Positions 11,040 to 19,587 of a stretch of DNA of 64,000 bases are shown here, in pieces (position 1 is the stretch's first letter; every line of letters starts with the position of its first letter). The notes under the pieces are model-generated. The model made no database searches. It was not told the DNA's origin and was given only the letters and a program-made list of their open reading frames with translations. Source of the DNA: Streptomyces sp. NBC_01476. Lineage in GTDB: Bacteria > Actinomycetota > Actinomycetes > Streptomycetales > Streptomycetaceae. The translations under genes were made by a program, and so were the position numbers. Location of the stretch: NCBI RefSeq assembly GCF_036227265.1, contig NZ_CP109446.1, positions 4,780,001 to 4,844,000 of the forward strand, written 5' to 3'.

Positions 11040-12239
11040 ATGGCGGACGCCAAGGTCATCCCGTTCGGCGACGACTCGCGTGCGCGGCGCGGCGGCGCCG
11101 CGGGCGGTGGCAGGTCCCGGGCGCGCGGCCGTAAACCGGCTCCGCCCGAGGCGAAGCCGGCCACGGCGCCGACGCATGTCCAGCCGCCGCTGATGCCGGT
11201 GCCGGAGGCCGTACCGGAGGCCGTACCGGAGGCGGCACAGGAGGCGGCTCGGGATGCGGTGGAGGGCCCCGTGGCGGAGATCCCCGCGCAGGCGGCCGGC
11301 GAGCGTACGGCGCCGGCCGGACAGGAGCCGCCCGGGCCGTCGCAGGGCGGTCCCGGGGTCGCGGCGGCGCTGGGTGAGGTCGCGGACCGGCTGCTCGGCG
11401 GGCCGTGGGAGCGGAAGGTCGCCTCGGGGCTGTCGTTCCTGCGGCGGCGGGTCACCGGCGAGTACGAGGTGGACGAGTTCGGGTACGACGCCGAGCTCAC
11501 CGACCAGGTGCTGATGGCTCTGGTGCGGCCGTTCTTCGAGCGGTACTTCCGGGTCGAGGTCAAGGGCATCGAGAACATCCCGGCGGAGGGCGGCGCGCTG
11601 GTGGTGTCCAACCACTCCGGGACGCTGCCGGTCGACGCGTTGATGACGCAGGTGGCGGTGCACGACCAGCACCCCGCCGGGCGGCATCTGCGGCTGCTGG
11701 CCGCGGACCTGGTCTTCATGATGCCGCTCATCAACGAACTGGCCCGCAAGGCCGGGCACACGCTGGCGTGCACGGAGGACGCGGAGTCGCTGCTGGAGCG
11801 GGGAGAGGTCGTCGGGGTCATGCCCGAGGGCTTCAAGGGCCTCGGGAAGCCGTTCGCCGAGCGGTACAAGCTGCAGCGGTTCGGGCGGGGCGGGTTCGTG
11901 GCGACGGCGCTCAAGACGAAGGTGCCGATCGTTCCGTGCTCGGTGGTGGGCGCGGAGGAGATCTATCCGATGCTGGGCAACTCCCGCACCCTCGCGCGCA
12001 TCCTGGGCATCCCGTACTTCCCCCTCACCCCGACCTTCCCCTGGCTGGGGCCGCTGGGTGTCGTCCCCCTCCCCACCAAGTGGACGATCCAGTTCGGCGA
12101 GCCCATTCCCACCGACACCTATCCGCCGGAGGCGGCGGAGGACCCGATGCTCGTCTTCAACCTGACGGACCAGGTGCGGGAAACGATCCAGCACACGCTG
12201 TACGAACTGCTGGTGCAGCGGCGGTCGGTGTTCTTCTGA
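11040..12239 (+). CDS. Lysophospholipid acyltransferase (PlsC-like)
   Basis: A 399-aa protein. An unstructured, Ala/Pro/Glu-rich N-terminus (about 1–110, with VPEAVPEAVPEA repeats) precedes a PlsC-type acyltransferase domain. SNHSGTLPVD carries the catalytic His and Asp but with wider spacing than the usual HX4D. MPEGFKGLGKPF is the EG(S/T)-type phosphate-binding block and VPIVPCSVVG a later conserved block. Such enzymes add a fatty acyl chain to lysophosphatidate at the inner membrane face. I chose MADAKVIPFG because AGGAG lies 8 bases upstream; an ATGA-overlapping start at 10971 is also in frame. A terminator follows. Confidence 0.82.
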   Translation: MADAKVIPFGDDSRARRGGAAGGGRSRARGRKPAPPEAKPATAPTHVQPPLMPVPEAVPEAVPEAAQEAARDAVEGPVAEIPAQAAGERTAPAGQEPPGPSQGGPGVAAALGEVADRLLGGPWERKVASGLSFLRRRVTGEYEVDEFGYDAELTDQVLMALVRPFFERYFRVEVKGIENIPAEGGALVVSNHSGTLPVDALMTQVAVHDQHPAGRHLRLLAADLVFMMPLINELARKAGHTLACTEDAESLLERGEVVGVMPEGFKGLGKPFAERYKLQRFGRGGFVATALKTKVPIVPCSVVGAEEIYPMLGNSRTLARILGIPYFPLTPTFPWLGPLGVVPLPTKWTIQFGEPIPTDTYPPEAAEDPMLVFNLTDQVRETIQHTLYELLVQRRSVFF

Positions 12240-12300
12240 TCTCTTCTGCGGTCCGAGGTCTGCGGTCTGCGGTCCGAGGTCTTAGGCGCGCGCACGGCGG

Positions 12301-12336
12301 AAGGCGGTCACTCCCTCATCAGGGGGTGACCGCCTT
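12301..12336. terminator. Bidirectional terminator between convergent genes
   Basis: Inverted repeat AAGGCGGTCACTCCCT / AGGGGGTGACCGCCTT (one wobble pair) with a 4-base loop, between the stops of the acyltransferase and rsbN. The flanking A and T pairs allow function on both strands. A short direct repeat (GCGGTCCGAGGTC, twice) precedes it. Confidence 0.88.
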
Positions 12337-12351
12337 TGCTGTGGGGAGGGG

Positions 12352-13626
12352 TCAGTGGGAGTCGTCGTCGCTGAGGCCGAGGCCCGGGAGGAGACCGGGG
12401 AGCAGCGGGGGGAGGACGATCGAGTGGTGGGATGGGGTCGGGTCGCCGGTGGGGGGTGTGGTGGGGGAGGTCGGGGGGAGGCTGGGCGGGTCCAGGAGGT
12501 TCCCGGAGCCGCCGATGAGGCCGTTGGGGGCCGTTCCGGACGGCGTGGGGCTCGGGCTGCTGCCCGGGTCGCTCTGACCCGGCTGCGCACCGGTGGACGC
12601 CGATGCGGAAGGCGTCGCCGTGTCCTTGCCCGTGGGGTCGCTGCCCGCGTCCCCGGAGCCCGTGCCGTCGCTGTCGTCGTCGGAGCCCGACGTGCCGCGG
12701 TGCGCCTTGGGCTGCGGGAGCAGCGACTGCAGCGGTGCGACCTCTTCGTCTATGGCCGCGAAGACCGAAGTGACCTGTTCCGAGACGTCGGTGAGCTGAC
12801 TCGGCAGCTTCCCCCGCATGTCCGTCCAGCTCTGCCGGTGCGACTGCGAGAAGGAGTTGAGCAGTTCGATCGGCTGCAGCGAGCCGTCCTCCTGATACGC
12901 CTGGGTGAGCAGCCGGTGGCCCTCGCTGGCCTCCTGGTGCATCCCCGACAGCGCCTTGCGCACCTCGCTGACCGACTCGTCGTCGAGTTGGCCGCCCCGC
13001 CCGCGGTCCATCAGCCGGCGGGCCTCCTGCATGCGCGTGGAGGCCATGTCGAGGTAGACCTCGCCACGGGAGGCGTCGCCACCCGCCATGTTCAGCTTGA
13101 GGTCCTCCATGCCGCGCTTGAGGCCGTAGAGGTGGTCGCCGGGCAGCGCGTTGGTGCTGGCCGCGGCCACCCCGCCGAAGGCCCCCGCGGCCACGCCGAC
13201 GGTGAGACCGCCGACCGCGAGCCGCCGGGAGAGCCGGGAGCGCGGGCTGAGTTTGCGCAGCCGGTGGCTGCCCTGGCCGCTGCCTTCCGAGCGCTGTTCC
13301 GGGACGCGCGCGGTGGCCTCGAAGCTGCCGTCGGCGATGGCCTGCTCCATCGCGGCGATCAGCTGGGCCCGCTGGACCGTCTTGGTCTCATTGCTCAGCA
13401 CCGGCCGGGGCCGTGAGCTGAGGGCCGCGGCGAGCGCCACCATGCCGGCCTGTTCGGGGTCGCTGTGCCGGGCCGCCGCATGCGCGCCGTGCCCCGCACC
13501 GCTGTGCACACCGTGCGCCCCGGCGCCGTCGTCCTCGACGCCGCCGGCGCCCTCGGTGACGGCAGCGTCCTCAAGGGCCTGGGCGAAGGCGTTCGCCCGG
13601 CGGTGTGCCGTTGCCTGTCCGATCAC
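12352..13626 (-). CDS. rsbN: Anti-sigma factor RsbN for sigma BldN
   Basis: A 424-aa membrane protein. The cytoplasmic N-terminal part (about 1–133, beginning MIGQATAHRRANAFAQALE) would bind the sigma factor. One transmembrane helix spans about 137–157, followed by an extracellular DUF5667-type helical domain (about 163–300) and a long Ser/Thr/Pro tail. In Streptomyces RsbN holds sigma BldN inactive during early development. The GTG of MIGQ is chosen because GGAGG lies 9 bases upstream; a GTG three codons earlier abuts the same site. It lies directly downstream of bldN and behind its own sigma-BldN-like promoter. Confidence 0.92.
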   Translation of the reverse strand: MIGQATAHRRANAFAQALEDAAVTEGAGGVEDDGAGAHGVHSGAGHGAHAAARHSDPEQAGMVALAAALSSRPRPVLSNETKTVQRAQLIAAMEQAIADGSFEATARVPEQRSEGSGQGSHRLRKLSPRSRLSRRLAVGGLTVGVAAGAFGGVAAASTNALPGDHLYGLKRGMEDLKLNMAGGDASRGEVYLDMASTRMQEARRLMDRGRGGQLDDESVSEVRKALSGMHQEASEGHRLLTQAYQEDGSLQPIELLNSFSQSHRQSWTDMRGKLPSQLTDVSEQVTSVFAAIDEEVAPLQSLLPQPKAHRGTSGSDDDSDGTGSGDAGSDPTGKDTATPSASASTGAQPGQSDPGSSPSPTPSGTAPNGLIGGSGNLLDPPSLPPTSPTTPPTGDPTPSHHSIVLPPLLPGLLPGLGLSDDDSH

Positions 13627-13756
13627 GGGCGGCACCTCCTCTCGTCATCCACACTCGACTCCCCGCACCGTCCGGAAGTTGCGTCCGCCGGGCCCGTCCA
13701 CCCGAACGGGTGAAAAGCGGTGAGCGGCGCGCGGCACAGAAGTGTCTGCATGTGAT

Positions 13757-13785
13757 GCAACGAGTGCCGGTCCGGTTGGGTTACG
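13757..13785 (-). promoter_or_regulatory. Putative sigma-BldN-dependent rsbN promoter
   Basis: On the minus strand CGTAAC (13785–13780) and CGTTGC (13762–13757) are separated by 17 bases, about 130 bases upstream of the rsbN start. This closely resembles the CGTAAC…CGTTGA pattern that I recall for sigma BldN targets. A sigma factor that drives its own anti-sigma would give a feedback loop, as described in Streptomyces. Confidence 0.7.
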
Positions 13786-13830
13786 CAGGTCTGATGATCG
13801 GGCCGGGGCCATATGGGGGACAACAGCTCC

Positions 13831-14634
13831 TCACCGGGCGTCTTCCGGCAACAGCCGCGCGAGGGTGCGTACCGCCCGGTACTGGAGGGTCTTGATGGCA
13901 CCCTCGTTCTTGCCCATGACCCGGGCGGTCTCCGCCACCGAGAGCCCTTGCAGGAAGCGGAGTGTGACGCACTCCTGCTGCTGCGGGTTGAGCTTGCGGA
14001 CGGCGGTCAGCAGCGCCTCGTTGGAGAGCGATTCCAGCACCGAGTCCTCGGGGCTGCGCTCCACCTCGTTGGCGTCGAGCATTTCGCCGGTGGTCACTTC
14101 GAGGCGGAAACGGCTCGACTTGAAGTGGTCGGCGACCAGATTGCGGGCAATGGTGACCAGCCAGGCACCGAAGTCGCGGCCCTGCCAGGTGAAGGTGCCG
14201 ATCCGGCGCAGCGCGCGCAGGAACGTCTCGCTGGTCAGGTCCTCGGCGGTCGCCTTGGAGCCGACCCGGTAGTAGATGTACCGGTACACGGTGTCGCTGT
14301 AGTGGTCGTAGAGCCGGCCGAACGCCTCGGTCTCGCCGTCCTGGGCGCGTTCGACCAGATCCATCATCCGGCCGCTGTCGGTGTCGGAGGCGGGCCGGCG
14401 GGCGTGGGCGCCCGGGGTGCTCCCGTCGCGGTCGGCGGGGGCGGAACTGCTGCGGGTGCGTCTGCCTGCGGCTGTGCTGACTTCGGCGAGGGCGTAGGCC
14501 GGGCCGGGGACGGTGGGACCGGACGTGGCGAGGATGGGCATGGCGTACGCGGGGACTGTGCGCATCAGGCGGTCAACCACCAGTGCGCGCAACGCAGCCA
14601 GGCCGGAGGTGTCAACCCCGTCGTGTGGGTACAC
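13831..14634 (-). CDS. bldN: ECF sigma factor BldN (pro-sigma)
   Basis: A 267-aa extracytoplasmic-function sigma factor. An N-terminal extension of about 85–90 residues precedes region 2 (about 98–165, FGRLYDHYSDTVYRYIYYRVG and DLTSETFLRALRRI). A linker leads to region 4 (about 205–262, LNPQQQECVTLRFLQGLSVAETARVMGKNEGAIKTL). In S. coelicolor sigma BldN is made as a pro-protein whose extension is removed. It directs bldM and the chaplin and rodlin genes needed for aerial hyphae. The GTG start gives VYPHDGVDTSGLA, matching the conserved N-terminus. The long upstream region and the rsbN gene behind it fit the known locus. Confidence 0.95.
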   Translation of the reverse strand: MYPHDGVDTSGLAALRALVVDRLMRTVPAYAMPILATSGPTVPGPAYALAEVSTAAGRRTRSSSAPADRDGSTPGAHARRPASDTDSGRMMDLVERAQDGETEAFGRLYDHYSDTVYRYIYYRVGSKATAEDLTSETFLRALRRIGTFTWQGRDFGAWLVTIARNLVADHFKSSRFRLEVTTGEMLDANEVERSPEDSVLESLSNEALLTAVRKLNPQQQECVTLRFLQGLSVAETARVMGKNEGAIKTLQYRAVRTLARLLPEDAR

Positions 14635-15012
14635 GGGACTCCCAGAGGCAGAACTTCCATCACGTGCAGTACGGGACCGTTCACCCGTCGTGCTGACGTG
14701 TGGGTACCGGATTGCGTCTGAGGAGAATAACGCTTCGTACAGGCGACGCTACACCGAGTTGCTCAAATAGCCGTTTCCGTCACTTCCTGTTCGGAATGGC
14801 GATCGCTCAATTATCGAACAGGCAACGGTAGTTGACCACTTCTGCTCGTGAAGTGCTCGGGGAGAGTGCGTGTTGTGGCCGTGTGCCGAAAGTGGCAGAC
14901 GGGGCGTTTCGCCGCGATTGGCCGGGTGACGGGCCGGTGATCGGTCAGTGATCAGCCGGCGATCGGCCCCGGCCTGCCGGTGGCGCCCCGACTGCCCCTC
15001 GGCGGGGCGCGG
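14635..15012. promoter_or_regulatory. bldN upstream region with an inverted repeat
   Basis: These 378 bases have no gene. They must hold the bldN promoter, reading leftward, and the 3' flank of the HAD-IB gene. A perfect inverted repeat CCTGTTCG (14786–14793) / CGAACAGG (14815–14822) lies about 150 bases upstream of bldN in an AT-richer patch that includes ATTATC. No clear -10/-35 pair or BldD box could be assigned by eye. Near 14930–14970 the motif GGTGATCGGTCAGTGATC repeats irregularly. Confidence 0.4.
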
Positions 15013-16014
15013 TTACCGGCCGCGGCGGCGGATCGCGACACCCGCCAGTACGCCGCCGGCCACCGCGCCCATGCCCGCGGCGGCGGGCAGGCCGATCCGG
15101 ACCGCCTTGCGGCCGGTGCGGTAGTCACGCAGCCGCCAGCCCTCGGCGCGGGCGTGCTTGCGCAGCCTGCTGTCGGGGTTGATCGCGTACGGGTGGCCGA
15201 CCAGGGACAGTATCGGGATGTCGTTCGCCGAGTCGCTGTACGCGGCGCACCGCGCCAGGTCCAGGTTCTCCGTGGCGGCCAGCGCCCGTACCGCCTCGGC
15301 CTTCGCCGGGCCGTGCAGCGGCTCGCCGACCAGCCGGCCGGTGTAGACGCCGCCGACGGACTCCGCGACGGTGCCGAGCGCCCCGGTCAGCCCGAGCCGG
15401 CGGGCGATGATGCTGGCGGTCTCCACCGGGGCCGCGGTGACCAGCCAGACCCGCTGGCCGGCGTCCAGGTGGGCCTGGGCGAGGGCGCGGGTGCCGGGCC
15501 AGATCTTGCCGGCCATGTACTCGTCGTAGATCTCCTCGCCAATGGACATCAGTTCCTCGACGCGGTGGCCCTTGACGATGGACAGCGCGCTGTCGCGGGC
15601 GTCCTGCATGTGCTCGGGGTCCTCGGCGCCGGCCAGCCGGAAGTACGCCTGCTGCCAGGCGAAGCGGACCAGGTCGCGTTTGTCGAAGAACTTCCGCTTG
15701 TACAGGCCGCGGCCGAAGTGGAAGATCGCGGCGCCCTGCATCACGGTGTTGTCGAGGTCGAAGAAGGCGGCGGCGCGCGGGTCGCCTGCCACCGGGAACT
15801 GAGGCTCGGTCAGTTCCGGGGGCGTCTGCGGGCACAGCTCGGCCGGCTGTCCTGCGGGCAGATCCGCGGGCGTGCTCAGCGACTGCGCTGCCAGCTCGAT
15901 GTCCACGAGACGGGGCTTCGTCGCGAGCGCGGCCTCAGCGGCGGCCTCGCCTGCCAGCACGCTCCGCTCGGTTGCGGGCTGCTTACGGGAAGTGAGCCAT
16001 CTGGGTGCGGCCAT
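15013..16014 (-). CDS. HAD-IB (SerB-like) phosphatase
   Basis: A 333-aa protein. A disordered N-terminus (about 1–78) precedes a HAD domain with motif I FFDLDNTVMQG (Asp86 and Asp88), a helical cap (GRGLYKRKFFDKRDLVRFAWQQAY), motif II VTAAP and motif IV YSDSANDIPIL. This matches the HAD-IB group that includes phosphoserine and phospholipid-linked phosphatases. The C-terminus ends in a Gly/Ala hydrophobic stretch (AAAGMGAVAGGVLAGVAI) followed by RRRGR, possibly a membrane anchor. The ATG of MAAPRW has no ribosome-binding site, and TATGCT lies close upstream, so the mRNA may be leaderless. It diverges from the glutaredoxin gene. Confidence 0.85.
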   Translation of the reverse strand: MAAPRWLTSRKQPATERSVLAGEAAAEAALATKPRLVDIELAAQSLSTPADLPAGQPAELCPQTPPELTEPQFPVAGDPRAAAFFDLDNTVMQGAAIFHFGRGLYKRKFFDKRDLVRFAWQQAYFRLAGAEDPEHMQDARDSALSIVKGHRVEELMSIGEEIYDEYMAGKIWPGTRALAQAHLDAGQRVWLVTAAPVETASIIARRLGLTGALGTVAESVGGVYTGRLVGEPLHGPAKAEAVRALAATENLDLARCAAYSDSANDIPILSLVGHPYAINPDSRLRKHARAEGWRLRDYRTGRKAVRIGLPAAAGMGAVAGGVLAGVAIRRRGR

Positions 16015-16088
16015 AGCGCGAGCATAACCACCGGCGGGGGCAACCCTGGAGCGTCCACTTTGCGGGTGCCTGAACGGCACGCGTCACA

Positions 16089-16355
16089 ATGGCGTCCATG
16101 ACGACTTCCAGCCCCCGTACCAGGACCGTGACGCTGATCGGCAAGCCCGGGTGTCATCTGTGCGACGACGCGCGGGCGGTGGTGGCCAAGGTGGCCGCCG
16201 AGACCGGCGCGGCGGTCGAGGAGCGGGACATCAACCAGGACCAGGAGCTGTACGACCGCTACTGGGAGCAGATCCCGGTGGTGCTGGTCGACGGCGAGCA
16301 GCACACCTTCTGGCGGGTGGACGAACGGCGGCTCCGCTCGGCACTGGCCGGCTGA
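16089..16355 (+). CDS. Glutaredoxin-family thiol protein
   Basis: An 88-aa single thioredoxin-fold domain with active-site CHLC (Cys22 and Cys25) after VTLIGKPG, and the conserved cis-proline block QIPVVLVDG. It belongs to the glutaredoxin-like DUF836 group that reduces disulfides in the cytoplasm. It has two possible ATG starts three codons apart. In this neighbourhood, just upstream of the exonuclease and the redox regulator rex, a thiol-redox role is plausible; the partner is unknown. Confidence 0.85.
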   Translation: MASMTTSSPRTRTVTLIGKPGCHLCDDARAVVAKVAAETGAAVEERDINQDQELYDRYWEQIPVVLVDGEQHTFWRVDERRLRSALAG

Positions 16356-16493
16356 CGCGGACTCGATCCGACCGGATCCGGCTGACCCGTGACGCTTGCT
16401 GACGCCGAATCGATCCGGCTGACCCGGGCTGACCCGGGCTGACCCGAATCGATCCGGGCTGAGCCGGGCTGAGCCGGCCTGACCCGGCCTGAC
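16350..16493. repeat. Short tandem repeat of a GGCTGACCCG-like decamer
   Basis: About a dozen imperfect 10-base units (GGCTGACCCG, GGCTGAGCCG, GGCCTGACCC) are interrupted by three GATCCG-containing blocks, two of them AATCGATCCG. This fills much of the 357-base gap between the glutaredoxin stop and the exonuclease start. The rest of the gap (16494–16712) shows no gene, though the repeats could form stem-loops. Confidence 0.75.
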
Positions 16494-16712
16494 ACCTGCC
16501 GCATTCGGCTCACGCCCGCCGGTGCCCGCCCGGGCCGGGCGGTGCCGGGTCGGCCCGGGGTCCTGTCCGGCACCCCGCAGGGGTCCGTACGTGAAAGCGC
16601 GCACAAAGCCGCGGGGGGCCGTTTTGGACGCGTTACCCGTACTCGCACGCATTCGATTACCATCGGGGTCGATTTGTACACCCCGGGGGCGATGCGTGAG
16701 GAGTGTGACCAC

Positions 16713-17393
16713 GTGCTCTCGGGCCGCAGCCCGTCCGCGTACGGCTACGCCGTGGTGGACCTGGAGGCGACCGGGTCGTCCTCGCGCCGGCACCGGGTGA
16801 TCGAGCTCGCCGTCGTCCTGCTGGACCGGGAACGGGAGCCGCAGGGCGAATTCACCACCCTGGTCGACCCGCAGGGGCCGGTCGGCCCCACCCACATCCA
16901 CGGCATCGAGCCGGAGCACCTGGGCGGGGCGCCGCGCTTCGCCGGGATCGCGGTACGGCTGCTGGGGCTGCTGCGCGGCCGGGTGCTGGTCGGCCACAAC
17001 GTGGGCTGCGACCGGGCGTTCCTCACCGCGGAGTACGCACGGATCGGGCTGCGGCTGCCGGTGGTGCCGGAGCTGTGCACGATGCGGATGGCCGCTGCCC
17101 GCAACGGGGGCTCGCCCGGCCGGTACGGGCTGAGCCTGCGGGCGTGCGCCGCCGAGGCCGGCTTCACCGACTGGAGTCCGCACACCGCGCTCGGTGACGC
17201 CCGGGCCACCGCGGCCCTGTTCACGCGGTACGCCGCGGAGGGGCCGGACTTCGGTGCGCAGCTGGCCACCGCCGCCGCGCTGCGCTGGCCGGAGCCGGCC
17301 GGGCTGCTGGCCGCGGCCGACGCACTGTGGACCGGGCGAAGCAACGATTCCGCACGCCGATCGGTGCCCGGCGCCCGTCCGGAGCACGCGTGA
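16713..17393 (+). CDS. 3'-5' exonuclease, DnaQ/epsilon-like (DEDDh)
   Basis: A 226-aa protein. Exo I is VVDLEATG (Asp and Glu), Exo II lies in VGHNVGCDRAFL, and Exo III is HTALGDARATAAL with the catalytic His and last Asp. This is the DEDDh fold of the DNA polymerase III epsilon family, which removes 3' nucleotides from DNA or RNA with two metal ions. The GTG start is chosen because GAGGAG lies 9 bases upstream; an ATG 21 bases earlier is in frame. Rex follows on the same strand but behind its own operator. Confidence 0.82.
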   Translation: MLSGRSPSAYGYAVVDLEATGSSSRRHRVIELAVVLLDREREPQGEFTTLVDPQGPVGPTHIHGIEPEHLGGAPRFAGIAVRLLGLLRGRVLVGHNVGCDRAFLTAEYARIGLRLPVVPELCTMRMAAARNGGSPGRYGLSLRACAAEAGFTDWSPHTALGDARATAALFTRYAAEGPDFGAQLATAAALRWPEPAGLLAAADALWTGRSNDSARRSVPGARPEHA

Positions 17394-17430
17394 TGCCGGT
17401 CACTTCCGCCGGGCAAATCGGACACCATCT

Positions 17431-17448
17431 TTGTGCACGCGTTCACAA
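17431..17448. promoter_or_regulatory. Rex operator (ROP)
   Basis: TTGTGCACGCGTTCACAA matches the Rex consensus TTGTGAAnnnnTTCACAA at all but one position. A TAGCCT-like -10 follows within a few bases, and the rex start is 77 bases downstream. Rex binds such sites when NADH is low and leaves when NADH rises, so rex–hemACD should be autoregulated by the NADH/NAD ratio. Confidence 0.92.
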
Positions 17449-17524
17449 AGACATAGCCTGGCGTGCACGGGGCGGCCCCAAAGACCGTGGTCGTCCTCAG
17501 CCCAGCTCATCCTCCAGGAGCACC

Positions 17525-18235
17525 GTGGCAACAGGCCGATCTCACCGACCGGCGACCCGTAGCCGAGGGATTCCCGAGGCCACCGTCGCCCGACTCCCGC
17601 TGTACCTGCGGGCGCTCACCGCGCTCTCGGAGCGCTCGGTGCCCACCGTGTCCTCGGAGGAACTCGCCGCGGCGGCCGGAGTCAACTCGGCCAAGCTGCG
17701 CAAGGACTTCTCCTACCTCGGCTCCTACGGGACGAGGGGCGTCGGCTACGACGTCGAGTACCTCGTCTACCAGATCAGCCGGGAACTCGGACTCACCCAG
17801 GACTGGCCGGTCGTCATCGTCGGTATCGGCAACCTCGGCGCGGCCCTCGCCAATTACGGCGGCTTCGCCTCCCGCGGCTTCCGGGTCGCGGCCCTGCTCG
17901 ACGCGGACGCGGCGCTGGCCGGGCGGCTGGTGGCCGGCCTGCCGGTGCGGCACATCGACGAGCTGGAAGCGATCGTGCACGACAACCAGGTGTCCATCGG
18001 TGTGATCGCGACCCCCGCGGGCGCCGCCCAGGAGGTCACCGACCGGCTGGTCGCCGCCGGGGTCACCTCCATCCTCAACTTCGCTCCCACCGTGCTGTCG
18101 GTGCCCGACGGGGTGGACGTGCGCAAGGTCGACCTCTCGATCGAGCTGCAGATCCTCGCCTTCCACGAGCAGCGCAAGGCCGGTGAAGGACGCCAGGACC
18201 CGGACGGTGACGTACCCGCCGTGATGCCCGCATGA
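17525..18235 (+). CDS. rex: Redox-sensing transcriptional repressor Rex
   Basis: A 236-aa protein. An N-terminal winged helix (about 20–85, with SSEELAAAAGVNSAKLRKDFSYLG) is followed by a Rossmann NAD(H)-binding domain with GIGNLG at 100–105. A C-terminal helix (VDLSIELQILAFHEQR) would swap between subunits. Rex represses respiratory and haem genes when NAD dominates and is released by NADH. The GTG start has AGGAG 5 bases upstream. Its end overlaps hemA by 4 bases, and a near-consensus Rex site lies upstream, so the operon is autoregulated. Confidence 0.96.
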   Translation: MATGRSHRPATRSRGIPEATVARLPLYLRALTALSERSVPTVSSEELAAAAGVNSAKLRKDFSYLGSYGTRGVGYDVEYLVYQISRELGLTQDWPVVIVGIGNLGAALANYGGFASRGFRVAALLDADAALAGRLVAGLPVRHIDELEAIVHDNQVSIGVIATPAGAAQEVTDRLVAAGVTSILNFAPTVLSVPDGVDVRKVDLSIELQILAFHEQRKAGEGRQDPDGDVPAVMPA

Positions 18236-19587
18236 GTCTTCTCGTCGTCGGTCTGAGTCACCGCACCGCGCCGGTCACCGTGCTGGAGCGCGCCGCCCTG
18301 GAGGACGGCGCGCGGGCCAAGCTGCTCCTGGACGCGCTCGCCGCGGAGCCCGCCACCGAGGCGGCGGTGCTGGCCACCTGCAACCGGATAGAGCTGTACG
18401 CGGACGTCGACAAGTTCCACGCGGGCGTCGCCGAACTGTCCACCCTGCTCGCCCAGCACAGCGGGGTCGGCCTCGACGAGCTCACCCCGTACCTGTACGT
18501 GCACTACGAGGACCGGGCCGTCCACCATCTGCTCTCGGTGGCCTGCGGACTGGACTCCATGGTGGTCGGCGAGGGCCAGATCCTCGGCCAGATCAAGGAC
18601 GCGCTCGCCGTCGGCCAGGAGCTGCACACCGCGGGCCGGCTGCTCAACGACCTCTTCCAGCAGGCACTGCGGGTCGGCAAGCGGGCCCACTCCGAGACCG
18701 GCATCGACCGGGCCGGCCAGTCACTGGTCACCTTCGGCCTGGCCCAGCTCGTCCCCGCCACCGGCGACGTACGCGGCAAGCGGGCGCTGGTGGTCGGCGC
18801 CGGGTCCATGTCGTCGCTGGCGGCCACCACCCTGGCCCGCGCCGGGGTCGCGGAACTCACCGTCGCCAACCGCACGGTCGAACGCGCCGAGCGGCTGGCC
18901 CGCACGCTCACCGAGCAGGGCACACCGGCCCGCGCGGTCACCATGTCCGAGGTGCGGGCGGAACTCGCCCGCGCCGACATCGTCGTCTCCTGTACCGGCG
19001 CCACCGGTCTGGTGCTGACCGCCGACGACCTGCGCGCCGCGCTGGCCGCCCGGCCGGCGGCGGGACCGGTGGCGGTACTCGACCTGGCGATGCCACGGGA
19101 CATCGACGGCGCCGCCGGTGACCTGGACGGCGTCACCCTGGTGGACATCGAATCGCTCGCCGCGGCCTCCGCGGACGCGCCCATGGCCGCCGACGTGGAT
19201 CAGGTGCGGGCGATCGTCTCGCAGGAGGTGGAGGCGTTCGGCGCGGCCCAGCGGGCGGCCCGGATCACCCCCACCGTGGTGGCGCTGCGGGCGATGGCCG
19301 CCGATGTCGTGGCGGGTGAACTTTCCCGGCTCGACGGTAGGCTGCCCGGTCTGAACGACAAGCAGCGCGCGGAGATCACCCAGACCGTCCGCCGTGTCGT
19401 CGACAAGCTCCTGCACGCGCCCACCGTGCGGGTCAAGCAGCTCGCCGGCGAGCCCGGCGGTGCCGGGTACGCCGACGCGCTGCGGGAACTCTTCGACCTC
19501 GACCCGCTGGCGGTCGCCGCCGTCAGCCGGGCCGACACCCCGGGCTCAGCCCAGGGCACCGCAGAACCGAATCGAGGGCGGGCATGA
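18232..19587 (+). CDS. hemA: Glutamyl-tRNA reductase
   Basis: A 451-aa enzyme that reduces glutamyl-tRNA(Glu) to glutamate-1-semialdehyde with NADPH, the first step of C5 tetrapyrrole synthesis. The catalytic Cys50 lies in ATCNRIELY. The N-terminal recognition domain contains GLSHRTAPV and GEGQILGQIKDA, the NADPH domain has VVGAGSMSSLAATTL, and a C-terminal helical dimerisation domain ends the protein. It overlaps rex upstream and hemC downstream by ATGA, so the genes are translationally coupled. Its product feeds hemL, which is not in this window, then HemB and HemC here. Confidence 0.97.
   Translation: MSLLVVGLSHRTAPVTVLERAALEDGARAKLLLDALAAEPATEAAVLATCNRIELYADVDKFHAGVAELSTLLAQHSGVGLDELTPYLYVHYEDRAVHHLLSVACGLDSMVVGEGQILGQIKDALAVGQELHTAGRLLNDLFQQALRVGKRAHSETGIDRAGQSLVTFGLAQLVPATGDVRGKRALVVGAGSMSSLAATTLARAGVAELTVANRTVERAERLARTLTEQGTPARAVTMSEVRAELARADIVVSCTGATGLVLTADDLRAALAARPAAGPVAVLDLAMPRDIDGAAGDLDGVTLVDIESLAAASADAPMAADVDQVRAIVSQEVEAFGAAQRAARITPTVVALRAMAADVVAGELSRLDGRLPGLNDKQRAEITQTVRRVVDKLLHAPTVRVKQLAGEPGGAGYADALRELFDLDPLAVAAVSRADTPGSAQGTAEPNRGRA

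Noticed and set aside
16350-16493. CRISPR-like array
   Set aside because: Units are only 10 bases with no unique spacers of constant length and no cas genes nearby; it is a simple tandem repeat.
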